Source: Vogesella mureinivorans
GTDB lineage: Bacteria > Pseudomonadota > Gammaproteobacteria > Burkholderiales > Chromobacteriaceae
NCBI RefSeq assembly: GCF_007644035.1
Contig: NZ_VMTV02000047.1
Location: 1 to 64,000 of the forward strand
Direction of reading: 5' to 3'
DNA length: 64,000 nucleotides
The notes under the pieces were generated by a model. The model saw only the letters and a program-made list of their open reading frames with translations. It was not told the DNA's origin and did no database searches. Position 1 is the first letter of the stretch. Every line of letters begins with the position of its first letter. Below are positions 16,358 to 25,993 of the stretch, one piece after another. Both the position numbers and the translations under genes were made by a program.

Positions 16358-17395
16358 ATGTGTACCGTTTGTGGCTGCGCCGAAGGCAATGTCAGCATCG
16401 AGGGCCAGAAACCGGCCGTGAAATACCCGTACCGCCCGCGCCGCGCCGGCGGCCACGCACACGGCCATCACCACCATCATGACCACGATCACCCGCATGA
16501 TCACCCGCACCATCATGATCACAGCCACACGCACGCCCAGCCTGCCGCCCAGCCCGAAGCGGCCGACAGCGCACCGGTGCAGCTAACCGATGGCAGCCTC
16601 CACTACGGCCAGGGCCCGGCGCACGCCCACGCACCGGGGCTGAGCCAGGCGCGCATGGTAAAGATCGAGCAGGACATTCTGGGCAAGAATAAGCAGTACG
16701 CCGCGGTAAACCGCCGCCGCCTGGCCGAGCGCGGCATTTTTGCGCTGAATCTGGTGTCCAGCCCCGGCTCCGGCAAAACCACGCTGCTGACCGAAACCGT
16801 ACACAGGTTGGCCGCCTCCACCCCGCTGGCGGTGATCGAGGGCGACCAGCAAACCGCGCACGACGCCGAGCGCATCCGCGCCGCTGGCGCGCCGGCCATC
16901 CAGATCAACACCGGCAAAGGCTGCCACCTGGACGCGCACATGGTGGGCCAGGCACTGGACGCGCTGGCGCTGCAGGACGACAGCCTGCTGCTGATCGAAA
17001 ACGTGGGCAACCTGGTGTGCCCGGCGGCGTTCGACCTGGGCGAGGCGCACAAGGTGGCCATCCTGTCGGTCACCGAAGGCGAGGACAAACCGCTGAAGTA
17101 CCCCGACATGTTTGCCGCCGCCAGCCTGATGGTGCTCACCAAAACCGACCTGCTGCCGCACCTGGATTTCAACGTGGACGCCTGCATCGCCTACGCCCGC
17201 CGCGTGAACCCCGCCATCGAGGTGCTGCAGCTCAGCGCCCGTAGCGGCGAGGGCATGGACGCCTGGCTGCAATGGCTGGCCTACGGTTTGATCGAGGCGC
17301 GCGCCCAGCGTGCCGAGCGCCAGACCCAGCTGGACCAGCTGGCAGCGCTAAAAGCCCAGGTCGCCGCGCTGGAAGCCCGGCTGGCGCAGGGCTAA
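16358..17395 (+). CDS. hypB: Nickel-storing GTPase HypB
   Basis: A 345-residue HypB. It starts [11 protein letters not shown], the N-terminal CxxCGC high-affinity nickel site. A long histidine-rich stretch (about residues 28-65, alternating His/Asp) can store several nickel ions. The GTPase domain has the P-loop [13 protein letters not shown] at about 133-142, a [11 protein letters not shown] metal site and the [18 protein letters not shown] and [11 protein letters not shown] motifs. The His-rich part indicates a nickel-storage role in addition to insertion, and nickel import is served by HupE. It sits 69 bases after hypA. Confidence 0.95.
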   Translation: MCTVCGCAEGNVSIEGQKPAVKYPYRPRRAGGHAHGHHHHHDHDHPHDHPHHHDHSHTHAQPAAQPEAADSAPVQLTDGSLHYGQGPAHAHAPGLSQARMVKIEQDILGKNKQYAAVNRRRLAERGIFALNLVSSPGSGKTTLLTETVHRLAASTPLAVIEGDQQTAHDAERIRAAGAPAIQINTGKGCHLDAHMVGQALDALALQDDSLLLIENVGNLVCPAAFDLGEAHKVAILSVTEGEDKPLKYPDMFAAASLMVLTKTDLLPHLDFNVDACIAYARRVNPAIEVLQLSARSGEGMDAWLQWLAYGLIEARAQRAERQTQLDQLAALKAQVAALEARLAQG

Positions 17396-17398
17396 GGC

Positions 17399-19711
17399 AT
17401 GACGCTGCAACGCCGTTGCCTTACCGCCCGTGGCCGCGTGCAGGGTGTGGGGTTTCGCCCGCACGTGTGGTGCGTGGCCAGCGCGCTGGGTTTGGCCGGC
17501 CACGTGGCCAACCACGCCAGCGGGGTGGTGATCGAGATAGAAGGCAAGACAGCGCAGCTGGACGCCTTTGCCGTGCAGCTGCTGGCCAGCCTGCCGCCGC
17601 AGGCACAGGTGGATAGCCTCACTAGCCACGCGCTGCCAGCGCAGGGCGGGCAGGATTTCGTCATCGCCGCCAGTGAAGGCAGCGCGGCGCAGGTACGGCT
17701 ACCCGCCGACAGCGCACCGTGCGCCGCGTGTCTAGCCGAGCTGTGCCAGCCCGATGGCCGCCACTGGCGCCACGCTTTCGTCAACTGCACCCAGTGCGGG
17801 CCACGCTACAGCGTCACCCGCGCCCTGCCCTACGACCGCAGCGCCACCACGCTGGCCGGCTTTGCGCTGTGCGCGGCCTGCCATGCCGACTACCACCACC
17901 CCGCCAGCCGCCGCTTTCATGCCGAACCCACTTGCTGCCCGGCCTGCGGCCCGCAACTGCACTACCTGGGCGCGGATGGTACGCCGCTAGCCGGCGACCC
18001 GCTGGCACTGGCGCTGGCCACGCTGCAGGGCGGCGGTATTGTGGCCATAAAAAGCAGCGGCGGCTTTCACCTGGCGTGCGACGCGCGCAACGCTGCGGCC
18101 ATCGCCCGCCTGCGCCAGCGCAAACACCGCCCGGCCAAGCCGCTGGCGCTGATGGCGGCCAACCTGGCCAGCCTGCACGGCGTGGTACAGCTGGATGCCA
18201 CCGCCGCCGCGCTGCTGGCCAGCCCGGCGCGGCCCATCGTGCTGCTGCCACGCGGCGAGCTGGCGCTGCCGGATGCACTGGCGCCGGGCCTGGCCGAGCT
18301 GGGCGTGCTACTGCCGCCCACACCACTGCACCTGCTGCTATGGCACGAGGCCGCCAGCCGCCCAGCGGGTACCGGCTGGCTGGATCACGCCCAGCCCATG
18401 CTGCTGGTGATGACCAGCGGCAACGCCAGCGGCGCGCCGGTGGCCATCGATAACCACGACGCCCTCACTGCGCTGGCCGGCATCGCCGACGGCTTTTTGC
18501 TGCACGACCGCGGCATCCACGCCCGCAGCGACGACAGCGTACTGCGTGTCGACGCACTGGGCACGCCCACGCTGCGCCGCAGCCGTGGCTATGTGCCGGA
18601 CGTGCTGCCGCTGGCTGGCGACGGCGCTACCGTGCTGGCCACCGGCAGCTACCTGAAAAACGCCCCGGCGCTGCTGTACGGCAACGCGGCGCTGCCTGGC
18701 GCCCACGTGGGCGACCTGGCACACCCGGCCGCCTGCCTGGCGCTGGAGCACGCCGTGGCTGCGCTGCAGCTACACGCAGGCCACCCGCCGCAGGCCATTG
18801 CCTGCGATAACGGCGAGCACTTTGCCAGCCAGCTGGCCGCACAGTTGGCCGCAGCGGCCAAGGTGCCGCTGATACCTGTGGGCCACCACCACGCCCACAT
18901 CGGCGCCGTATGCGCCGAACACCAGCTGCACGGCCCGGTGCTGGGCCTGGCGCTGGACGGCCACGGTGTAGGCGACGACGGCGGCGCCTGGGGCGGCGAG
19001 CTGCTGCTGGTAAACGGCGCACACAGCCAGCGCATCGGCCACCTGGCACCGCTGGCGCTGCCCGGTGGCGATGCCGCCGCGCGCGAACCGTGGCGCGTGG
19101 CCGCCGCCTGGCTGCTGCAACACGGCCATGCCGACGAGGCAGAACGCCGCTTTGGTAGCCAGCCGGCGTGGCCGCTACTGGGCCAGCAGCTGGCACGCGG
19201 CATCAACACCCCGTACAGCAGCAGCATGGGCCGCTATTTCGACCTGGTGGCCGCGCTGGCCGGCGTGTGCCTGCAGCAAGGCTACGAGGGCGAAGCGCCG
19301 CAGCGGCTACAGGCACTGGCCCGCCCCGCCGCGCCACTGGCGGGCGGCTGGCAGATCGATGCGGCCAACGTGTTGCAGTTAACGCCACTACTACCGCAAC
19401 TGCTGGCCCAGCCCGACGCCGCCGCCATCGCCAGCCTGTGGCACGCCACGCTGGCGGCGGCACTGGCCAGCTGGGTGCTGGCGGCGGCGCAAAACCACAC
19501 CATCCGCACGGTGGCACTGGGCGGCGGCTGTTTTGCCAACCGCACGCTGCTGGCCGCCCTGCTGCCCCCACTACAACAGGCCGGTCTGGCCGTCTACCAC
19601 CCGCAGGCCCTGCCGGCCGGCGACGGGGGGCTGGCCGTGGGCCAGGCCTGGGTAGCACGGCAAGTACTGGCCAACAAGGAGACTGACCCATGTGCCTGGC
19701 CATGCCGGTAA
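17399..19711 (+). CDS. hypF: Carbamoyltransferase HypF
   Basis: A 770-residue HypF, which turns carbamoyl phosphate into the thiocarbamate precursor of the CN ligands. Domains in order: acylphosphatase-like (residues 1-90, RGRVQGVGFRPHVW); a zinc-finger section with paired CxxC motifs (CAACLAELC, NCTQCGPRY, LCAACHADYHHP, CCPACGPQL); a YrdC-like domain (GGIVAIKSSGGFHLACDA, KHRPAKPLALM); and a Kae1-like domain with VGHHHAHIGAV and LDGHGVGDDG and the final GGGCFANRTLLAA. It starts four bases after hypB and its end overlaps hypC by 22 bases. Confidence 0.95.
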   Translation: MTLQRRCLTARGRVQGVGFRPHVWCVASALGLAGHVANHASGVVIEIEGKTAQLDAFAVQLLASLPPQAQVDSLTSHALPAQGGQDFVIAASEGSAAQVRLPADSAPCAACLAELCQPDGRHWRHAFVNCTQCGPRYSVTRALPYDRSATTLAGFALCAACHADYHHPASRRFHAEPTCCPACGPQLHYLGADGTPLAGDPLALALATLQGGGIVAIKSSGGFHLACDARNAAAIARLRQRKHRPAKPLALMAANLASLHGVVQLDATAAALLASPARPIVLLPRGELALPDALAPGLAELGVLLPPTPLHLLLWHEAASRPAGTGWLDHAQPMLLVMTSGNASGAPVAIDNHDALTALAGIADGFLLHDRGIHARSDDSVLRVDALGTPTLRRSRGYVPDVLPLAGDGATVLATGSYLKNAPALLYGNAALPGAHVGDLAHPAACLALEHAVAALQLHAGHPPQAIACDNGEHFASQLAAQLAAAAKVPLIPVGHHHAHIGAVCAEHQLHGPVLGLALDGHGVGDDGGAWGGELLLVNGAHSQRIGHLAPLALPGGDAAAREPWRVAAAWLLQHGHADEAERRFGSQPAWPLLGQQLARGINTPYSSSMGRYFDLVAALAGVCLQQGYEGEAPQRLQALARPAAPLAGGWQIDAANVLQLTPLLPQLLAQPDAAAIASLWHATLAAALASWVLAAAQNHTIRTVALGGGCFANRTLLAALLPPLQQAGLAVYHPQALPAGDGGLAVGQAWVARQVLANKETDPCAWPCR

Positions 19712-19926
19712 AAGTAACGGAGCTACTGGCGGGCGATAACGCCCGTGTCGAGGTAGACGGCGTGATGCGCGACGTATCCGTCGCCCTGGTGCCGGGCGTG
19801 CAGCCCGGCGATTACGTGATCCTGCACGTGGGTTACGCCATTGGCCGGCTGGACGCCGCCGAGGCCGAAAAAACCCTGGCGCTGATGCACGAGCTGGCCG
19901 CGCTGCCGCAGGGGGAACAGCCATGA
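19690..19926 (+). CDS. hypC: Hydrogenase chaperone HypC
   Basis: A 78-residue HypC beginning MCLAMPVKVTEL, with the essential Cys2. HypC and HypD form the platform where Fe(CN)2CO is built; HypC then delivers it to the large subunit. This is the short canonical form, distinct from the extended HupF at 12583. It overlaps the end of hypF in a different frame and its stop overlaps the hypD ATG (ATGA). Confidence 0.95.
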   Translation: MCLAMPVKVTELLAGDNARVEVDGVMRDVSVALVPGVQPGDYVILHVGYAIGRLDAAEAEKTLALMHELAALPQGEQP

Positions 19927-21047
19927 AATACGTAGACGAATTCCGCCGTGGCGACGTGGCCCGCGGCCTGGCCGCGCGCATTGCCGAGGCGGTACAGCCA
20001 GGCCGCAGCTACCGGCTGATGGAATTTTGCGGCGGCCATACCCACGCCATCGCCCGCTACGGGCTGACCGGCCTGCTGCCGGCGGCGGTGCAGCTGATCC
20101 ACGGCCCCGGTTGCCCGGTGTGCGTGCTGCCCATTGGCCGTATCGATTCCGCCATCGAGCTGGCGCTGCAGCACGGCGCCATCGTCTGTACCTACGGCGA
20201 CTGCCTGCGCGTACCGGCCAGCAACAAGCTGAGCCTGTACAAGGCGCGGGCGCTGGGCGGCGACGTGCGCATGGTGTATTCCACCGCCGACGCCCTGCAG
20301 ATCGCCCGCGACAACCCGGCGCGCCAGGTGGTGTTCTTTGCCATCGGCTTTGAAACCACCACCCCGCCCACCGCGCTGGCACTGAAGACGGCACGCGCCG
20401 AAGGGCTGGCCAACTTCAGCGTGTTCTGCAACCACGTGCTGACGCCGCCCGCCATGCAGCACCTGCTGGCCGCTGGCGACGCGGTGCAGCTGGACGGCTT
20501 CATCGGCCCCTCGCACGTCAGCACCGTCATTGGCAGCGCGCCCTACCAGGCAGTGGCCGACGCCTACGCCAAGCCGGTGGTGATTGCCGGTTTCGAGCCG
20601 CTGGACGTACTGCAATCGGTGCTGATGCTGGTAGCGCGCATCAACCGTGGCGAAGCCGGTGTGGCCACGCAGTTCACCCGCGCCGTTACCCCGGACGGCA
20701 ACGCCACCGCCCGTGCCGTGGTGGCCGACACGCTGGTACTGCGGCCAACCTTTGAATGGCGCGGCCTGGGCCAGGTGCCACAGTCGGCGCTGGCCATCCA
20801 CCCCGACTACGCCGACTTCGACGCCGAGCGGCGCTTTGCCCTGCCCTACCGCCACGTGCCGGACCACCGTGCCTGCGAGTGCGCCGCCATCCTGCGCGGG
20901 CAAAAACAGCCGCAAGACTGCAAGGTGTTCGGCATTGTCTGTACCCCCGATAACCCGCTGGGCTCCTGCATGGTGTCCAGCGAAGGCGCCTGCGCCGCCC
21001 ACTACCACTACGGCCGCTTTGTCACGCAGCAGGAGCAACCGGCATGA
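19923..21047 (+). CDS. hypD: Fe-S scaffold protein HypD
   Basis: A 374-residue HypD. Visible motifs: MEFCGGHTHAIARYGL, HGPGCPVCVLPIGRID, CTYGDCLRVPAS, FFAIGFETTTPPTALAL, and FCNHVLTPPAMQHLLA. The C-terminal cysteine region (DHRACECAAILRG, DCKVFGIVCTPDNPLGSC) holds the [4Fe-4S] cluster. It assembles the Fe(CN)2CO moiety with HypC and HypE. Four-base overlaps on both sides. Confidence 0.95.
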   Translation: MKYVDEFRRGDVARGLAARIAEAVQPGRSYRLMEFCGGHTHAIARYGLTGLLPAAVQLIHGPGCPVCVLPIGRIDSAIELALQHGAIVCTYGDCLRVPASNKLSLYKARALGGDVRMVYSTADALQIARDNPARQVVFFAIGFETTTPPTALALKTARAEGLANFSVFCNHVLTPPAMQHLLAAGDAVQLDGFIGPSHVSTVIGSAPYQAVADAYAKPVVIAGFEPLDVLQSVLMLVARINRGEAGVATQFTRAVTPDGNATARAVVADTLVLRPTFEWRGLGQVPQSALAIHPDYADFDAERRFALPYRHVPDHRACECAAILRGQKQPQDCKVFGIVCTPDNPLGSCMVSSEGACAAHYHYGRFVTQQEQPA

Positions 21048-22081
21048 GCCACACCACCAGCAAGCTGGACTTTACCCACGGCCGCATCGACATGACCCAC
21101 GGCAGCGGCGGCCGCGCCATGGCGCAGCTGGTGGACGAGCTGTTCGCCCCGGCTTTTCGCAACGACTACCTGGCGCAGGGCAATGACCAGGCCATCCTGC
21201 CGCCGCCCGGCGGCCGCCTGGCCATGGCCACCGACAGCCACGTGATCTCGCCGCTGTTCTTCCCCGGCGGCGACATCGGCAGCCTGGCGGTGCACGGCAC
21301 GGTAAACGACCTGGCCATGGGCGGCGCCACGCCGCTGTACCTGAGCGCCGGCTTTATTCTGGAAGAAGGCCTGCCGCTGGCCGAGCTGCAGCGCATCGTG
21401 CACAGCATGGCCGCCGCCGCGCGCGACGCCGGCGTGCGCATTGTGACCGGCGACACCAAGGTGGTAGAACGCGGCCACGGCGACGGCGTGTACATCAACA
21501 CCACCGGTATCGGCGTGGTGGCCGACGGCGTGCAGCTGTGCGGCAGCCAGGCACAGCCGGGCGATGCGATTCTGGTATCCGGCAGCCTGGGCGAGCACGG
21601 CATGGCGGTGATGAGCCAGCGCGAAAACCTGGGCTTTGCCAGCCCCATCGTGTCCGACAGCGCCGCACTGCACACGCTGGCGGCGGCGCTGATGGCGGCC
21701 AGCCCCGGCCTGCGCCTGATGCGCGACCCCACCCGTGGCGGCCTGGCCACCACGCTGAACGAAATCGCCCGCCAGTCCGGCGTGGGCATGCAGCTGCAGG
21801 AAGACGCCATCCCGCTGCAGCCAGCGGTGCGCGCCGCCTGCGAGTTCCTGGGCCTGGACCCGCTGTACGTGGCCAACGAGGGCAAGCTGGTGGCCATCTG
21901 CCCGGCACACGAGGCCGACGCCGCGCTAGCCGCGCTGCGCGCCCACCCGCTGGGCCGCCATGCGGCCAACATTGGCCAGGTGGTGGCCGATGCGCACCAC
22001 TTTGTGCGGGTACGCACGCCGTTTGGCGGCGAGCGCCTGCTGGACTGGCTGGCCGGCGAGATGCTGCCGCGCATTTGCTAA
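21044..22081 (+). CDS. hypE: Cyanide-ligand donor HypE
   Basis: A 345-residue HypE of the AIR-synthase/PurM-like family, which dehydrates the HypF-made thiocarboxamide to thiocyanate. The N-terminus reads ITMTHGSGGRAMAQL-like (DMTHGSGGRAMAQLVDELF) and ATP-site motifs are DQAILPPPGGRLAMATDSHV and DPTRGGLATTLNEIA. The protein ends in PRIC: the invariant C-terminal cysteine that carries the cyano group. This is the last of the hyp genes; a 39-base gap precedes hupR. Confidence 0.95.
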   Translation: MSHTTSKLDFTHGRIDMTHGSGGRAMAQLVDELFAPAFRNDYLAQGNDQAILPPPGGRLAMATDSHVISPLFFPGGDIGSLAVHGTVNDLAMGGATPLYLSAGFILEEGLPLAELQRIVHSMAAAARDAGVRIVTGDTKVVERGHGDGVYINTTGIGVVADGVQLCGSQAQPGDAILVSGSLGEHGMAVMSQRENLGFASPIVSDSAALHTLAAALMAASPGLRLMRDPTRGGLATTLNEIARQSGVGMQLQEDAIPLQPAVRAACEFLGLDPLYVANEGKLVAICPAHEADAALAALRAHPLGRHAANIGQVVADAHHFVRVRTPFGGERLLDWLAGEMLPRIC

Positions 22082-22120
22082 GCCCCGCTACAATACGCCC
22101 ATGCTACAGAAAGACACGCC

Positions 22121-23557
22121 ATGAGCCCCCAAGCTACCGTTTTGCTGGTGGACGACGAAATCCGCTCGCTTGAAGCGCTGCAACGCACGCTGGAAGACGA
22201 CTTCACGCTGTTTACCGCCAGCAGCGCCGACGAGGCGCTGGCCATCCTGGAAAGCGAATTCATCCAGGTGATCGTTACCGACCAGCGCATGCCGGACATG
22301 ACCGGTGTGGCGCTGCTGCGCCGCGTGCGCGAGCGCCACCCGCAGGTGGTGCGCATCATTCTGTCCGGCTACACCGACAACGCCGACATCATCGCCGCCG
22401 TGAACGAAGCCGGCATTTATCAGTACCTGCTCAAGCCCTGGCACCCGGAAAGCCTGCTGCTGACCGTACAGGGCGCGGCCGAGCTGTTCCGCCTGCAGCA
22501 GGACAACGAGCTGCTGAACGTAGAGCTGAAAACCTCGGCGCCGTGGCTGCAAAGCCGGGTGGATGGCAAGCGCCGCGAGCTGAAAGCCCGCCACGCCATG
22601 GCCAATATCACCCGCGCACCGGACAGCCCGCTGGGCCAGGTGTGCGCGCTGCTGGAACGCGTGGCCGGCTTTGACATTGCCGTGCTGATAGAAGGCGAAT
22701 CCGGCGTGGGCAAAGAGCTGCTGGCGCGGGCGCTGCACTACGCCAGCCACCGCCGCGAGCGCCCTTTTGTGGTGGAAAACTGCGCCGCCATGCCGGAGCA
22801 GCTGCTGGAAAGCGAGCTGTTCGGCCACAAGCGCGGGGCGTTTACCGGCGCTTACCAAGACCACGTCGGCCTGTTTCAACAAGCCGACGGCGGCACCATT
22901 TTTCTGGATGAAATCGGCGAAACCTCGCCCGCCTTCCAGGCCAAGCTGCTGCGCGTGCTGCAAGAAGGCGAAATCCGCCCGGTGGGCAGCCCGCGCCCGC
23001 TGAAAGTAGACGTGCGCGTGGTATCGGCCACCAACCGCAAGCTGGCCGAGCTGGTGCGCGAGGGGCGCTTTCGCGAAGACCTGTACTACCGGCTGTCGGC
23101 CTTTGCCGTGACCGTGCCGCCGCTGCGCGAACGGCCAGCCGATATCCCACTGATTGCCGAAAAGCTGCTGGACGAAGCCCGCCAGCACTACCAGCGCCCC
23201 GGCCTCACCCTGCTACCGGCCACGCTGGACGCGCTGCGGCTGTACCGCTGGCCCGGCAATGTGCGCCAGCTGCGCAACGAGCTGAACCGCATGCTGGTGC
23301 TAGCCGATGGCGACGCGCTGGGCGCCGAGCTGCTCTCGCCCGAGGTGCTGCAAGCCGCCGCCGAAGAACAAGTGGCCGAGCTGGCGTTTCTGGCCGGCAT
23401 CGAGGGCGACCTCAAAACGCGGCTGGAGGCGCTGGAACAACGCATCCTGAAAGAAACGCTTACCCGCCAGCGCTGGAACAAAACCCGCGCCGCCGAAGAA
23501 CTGGGCCTGTCGCGGGTAGGCCTGCGCAGCAAGCTCACGCGCTATGGGCTGGAATAA
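22121..23557 (+). CDS. hupR: Sigma-54-dependent hydrogenase regulator HupR/HoxA
   Basis: A 478-residue NtrC-family activator. Receiver domain at residues 1-120 with Asp54 in IVTDQRMPDMTG. The AAA+ domain has Walker A GESGVGKELLARAL (about 192) and the sigma-54-contacting GAFTGA loop (about 240). A Fis-type HTH closes the protein (KTRAAEELGLSRVGLRSKL). HupR/HoxA is unusual in activating when unphosphorylated; the HupT kinase phosphorylates it when H2 is absent. The gene lies between hypE and hupU, so the regulator sits in the operon it presumably activates, giving positive feedback. Targets inferred here are the three -24/-12 promoters at 11913, 29036 and 29956. Confidence 0.92.
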   Translation: MSPQATVLLVDDEIRSLEALQRTLEDDFTLFTASSADEALAILESEFIQVIVTDQRMPDMTGVALLRRVRERHPQVVRIILSGYTDNADIIAAVNEAGIYQYLLKPWHPESLLLTVQGAAELFRLQQDNELLNVELKTSAPWLQSRVDGKRRELKARHAMANITRAPDSPLGQVCALLERVAGFDIAVLIEGESGVGKELLARALHYASHRRERPFVVENCAAMPEQLLESELFGHKRGAFTGAYQDHVGLFQQADGGTIFLDEIGETSPAFQAKLLRVLQEGEIRPVGSPRPLKVDVRVVSATNRKLAELVREGRFREDLYYRLSAFAVTVPPLRERPADIPLIAEKLLDEARQHYQRPGLTLLPATLDALRLYRWPGNVRQLRNELNRMLVLADGDALGAELLSPEVLQAAAEEQVAELAFLAGIEGDLKTRLEALEQRILKETLTRQRWNKTRAAEELGLSRVGLRSKLTRYGLE

Positions 23558-23558
23558 T

Positions 23559-24551
23559 ATGAAACCCGCTACCCTGGTGTGGCTGCAAAGCGGCGGCTGC
23601 GGCGGCTGTACGCTGTCGGCGCTGTGCGCGGAAAGCCCCGACTTTTTCACCGCGCTGGCCGATAGCGGCATCCGCCTGGCCTACCACCCGTCGCTGACCG
23701 AGGCCAGCGGCGACGAGGTGGCCCCGCTGCTGGCGGGGTTGGCCGCAGACGGTATCGACATCCTGTGCCTGGAAGGCTCGGTGATGCTGGGCGCCGACGG
23801 GCGCTTCCATATCAGCGGTGCCGCACACCAGCCCTACTACCAGCAGATCGCCGCGCTGGCCGCGCGCGCGCGCTACGTGGTGGCGGTGGGCACCTGCGCG
23901 GCCTACGGCGGCATTACCGCCGCGGGCGACAACCTGACCGGTGCCACCGGGCTGGCGTGGCAGGGCAGCCAGCCCGGCGGCCTGCTGGGCGATGGTTTTG
24001 CCGGCAGCAGCGGCCTGCCGGTAGTGAACATCAGCGGCTGCCCCACCCACCCCGGCTGGGTGCTGGAAACGCTGGCGCTGCTGGCTGCCGACGCGCTGCG
24101 CGCCAGCGACCTGGACCCGCTGGGCCGGCCGCGTTTTTACGCCGACAAGCTGGTGCACCACGGCTGCGACAAAAACGAGTTTTACGAATTCAAGGCCAGC
24201 GCCGAAGCGCCCGGCCAGCAGGGCTGCCTGATGGAGTTTGTCGGCTGCAAAGGCACGCAGGCGCACGCCGACTGCAATATCCGCACCTGGAACGGCGAAG
24301 GCTCCTGCCTGACCGGCGGCTACCCGTGCATCAACTGCACCGCGCCAGACTTTGCCGACCCCGGCCACGCGTTTTTCGAGACGCCCAAGATTGCCGGCTT
24401 CCCGGTGGGCCTGCCGACCGACATGCCCAAGGCCTGGTTTGTGGCGCTGTCCACGCTGTCCAAATCTGCCACACCCACGCGGGTGAAGGTTAACGCCACG
24501 CAGGACCGCATCACCATGCCGCCCTCGCTCCCCAAAAAGAACACCCCATGA
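23559..24551 (+). CDS. hupU: Regulatory (H2-sensing) hydrogenase small subunit HupU/HoxB
   Basis: A 330-residue [NiFe]-hydrogenase small subunit of the sensory type. It begins LVWLQSGGCGGCTLSALC, with the proximal-cluster pair as CGGC, not the CTCC of oxygen-tolerant enzymes. There is no Tat signal, so it is cytoplasmic. Other cluster ligands are visible in VGTCAAYGG, ISGCPTHPGW, HHGCDKNEFYEF and PCINCTAPDF. With HupV it binds H2 and controls kinase HupT. The start at 23559 comes one base after the hupR stop; an upstream in-frame ATG at 23544 lies inside hupR and is less likely. Confidence 0.93.
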   Translation: MKPATLVWLQSGGCGGCTLSALCAESPDFFTALADSGIRLAYHPSLTEASGDEVAPLLAGLAADGIDILCLEGSVMLGADGRFHISGAAHQPYYQQIAALAARARYVVAVGTCAAYGGITAAGDNLTGATGLAWQGSQPGGLLGDGFAGSSGLPVVNISGCPTHPGWVLETLALLAADALRASDLDPLGRPRFYADKLVHHGCDKNEFYEFKASAEAPGQQGCLMEFVGCKGTQAHADCNIRTWNGEGSCLTGGYPCINCTAPDFADPGHAFFETPKIAGFPVGLPTDMPKAWFVALSTLSKSATPTRVKVNATQDRITMPPSLPKKNTP

Positions 24552-25993
24552 CACGACGCATACTGGGCCCGCTGGGCCGTGTGGAAGGCGACCTCACCCT
24601 GACGCTGGATCTGCAAGATGGCAAGGTGGCCGCCGCCGAGGCCACCAGCGGGCTGTTTCGCGGCTTCGAGCGCATTCTGGTAGGCCGCCAGGCCATGGAC
24701 GCGCTGGCCATTGTGCCGCGCATCTGCGGCATCTGTTCGGTATCGCAGTCGGTGGCCGCTGCGCGGGCGCTGGCACAGCTGTACAACGTGACCCCGCCGG
24801 CCAACGGCGAACGCGTGACCAACCTGATCCACGCTGTAGAAAACGTGGCCGACCACCTGTCGCACTTCTACCTGTTTTTCATGCCGGATTTTGCCCGCGA
24901 CGCCTACGCCGGCCACGGCTGGCACGCCGATATCCGCGCCCGCTTCAAGGCGGTAGAAGGCAGCGCGCACGCCCCCATGTTGGCCGCACGCGCCACGCTG
25001 ATGCGCTTTATGGGCACGCTGGCCGGGCACTGGCCGCACTCCATGGTGATCCAGCCTGGTGGTGTCAGCCGCACCGTTACCGCTGCCGAACGCGTGCGGC
25101 TGGGGCAGTGGCTGGCGGCGTTTCGCCGCTTTCTGGAACAACACACCTACGGGGTGCCCTTGCAAGAGGTGGCCGCCTGGGACAGCCCCGCGGCGCTGGC
25201 CGACTACGCCGCCCGCCAGCCGCAAGCCGACCTGGCGCGTTTTCTGCAGCTGGCCGATAGCCTGGGCCTGGCCGCACTGGGCCGCTGCGACGCGCCGCTG
25301 ATTGCCGGCCCGGCCTACCTGGAAGGCGAAGGTGGCAGCGCCTGGTCGCCCGCCGGGGTGTGGCAGCAGGGCAAAACCGACGTGCTGGATACCGCGCAGA
25401 TCCGCGAACACAGCCGCCACGCCTGGCTGGTGGACTACGGCCCCACCCACCCGTTTGACGACGACACCCTGCCGGTGCCGGACAAAACCGACGCCTACAG
25501 CTGGAGCAAAGCACCACGGCTGGCCGGGCAGCCGGCGCAAACCGGCGCCATCGCCCGCGCCCTGCTGCGCCGCGACCGGCTGACCACTGCGCTGGTGCAG
25601 GCGCAAGGCAGCACCGTGTACACCCGCGTGCTGGCACGGGTGCGCGAAATGGCGCTGCTGGTGCTGCAGATGCAGGGCTGGCTGGCCGCCATCGAGCTGG
25701 CCGCGCCGTTCCAGACCGCCCTGCCCGCCCACCCGCTGTACGCCCGTGGCGAAGGCCTGACCGAAGCCGCACGCGGCATGCTGGGCCACTGGGTCACGCT
25801 GGACGGCAGCCGCATCCAGCGCTACCAGATCATCGCGCCCACCACCTGGAACTTCTCGCCGCGCGATAGCCACGGCCAGCCCGGCCCGCTGGAAGCCGCC
25901 CTGCTGGGTACCGTGGCCGACGACGCGCAGGCGCTGGCGGTGCAGCACATCGTGCGCAGCTTCGACCCGTGCCAGGTGTGCACGGTGCAGTAG
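24548..25993 (+). CDS. hupV: Regulatory (H2-sensing) hydrogenase large subunit HupV/HoxC
   Basis: A 481-residue large subunit with the two nickel-binding motifs RICGICSVSQSVAA and SFDPCQVCTVQ. The protein stops right after the second motif. Sensory hydrogenases lack the C-terminal peptide removed by HupD-type proteases, so this end is diagnostic. Hydrogen-sensing enzymes of this class are oxygen-insensitive because of a narrow gas channel. The ATG overlaps the hupU stop by four bases. Confidence 0.94.
   Translation: MTRRILGPLGRVEGDLTLTLDLQDGKVAAAEATSGLFRGFERILVGRQAMDALAIVPRICGICSVSQSVAAARALAQLYNVTPPANGERVTNLIHAVENVADHLSHFYLFFMPDFARDAYAGHGWHADIRARFKAVEGSAHAPMLAARATLMRFMGTLAGHWPHSMVIQPGGVSRTVTAAERVRLGQWLAAFRRFLEQHTYGVPLQEVAAWDSPAALADYAARQPQADLARFLQLADSLGLAALGRCDAPLIAGPAYLEGEGGSAWSPAGVWQQGKTDVLDTAQIREHSRHAWLVDYGPTHPFDDDTLPVPDKTDAYSWSKAPRLAGQPAQTGAIARALLRRDRLTTALVQAQGSTVYTRVLARVREMALLVLQMQGWLAAIELAAPFQTALPAHPLYARGEGLTEAARGMLGHWVTLDGSRIQRYQIIAPTTWNFSPRDSHGQPGPLEAALLGTVADDAQALAVQHIVRSFDPCQVCTVQ

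Noticed and set aside
16435-16550. CAC/CAT-rich tract that could be taken for a simple DNA repeat or CRISPR-like array
   Set aside because: It encodes the histidine-rich nickel-storage region of HypB; units are irregular and have no spacers.
22088-22093. TACAAT as a separate sigma-70 promoter for hupR
   Set aside because: No -35 box at a suitable distance; the 39-base gap is short enough for co-transcription with hypE.
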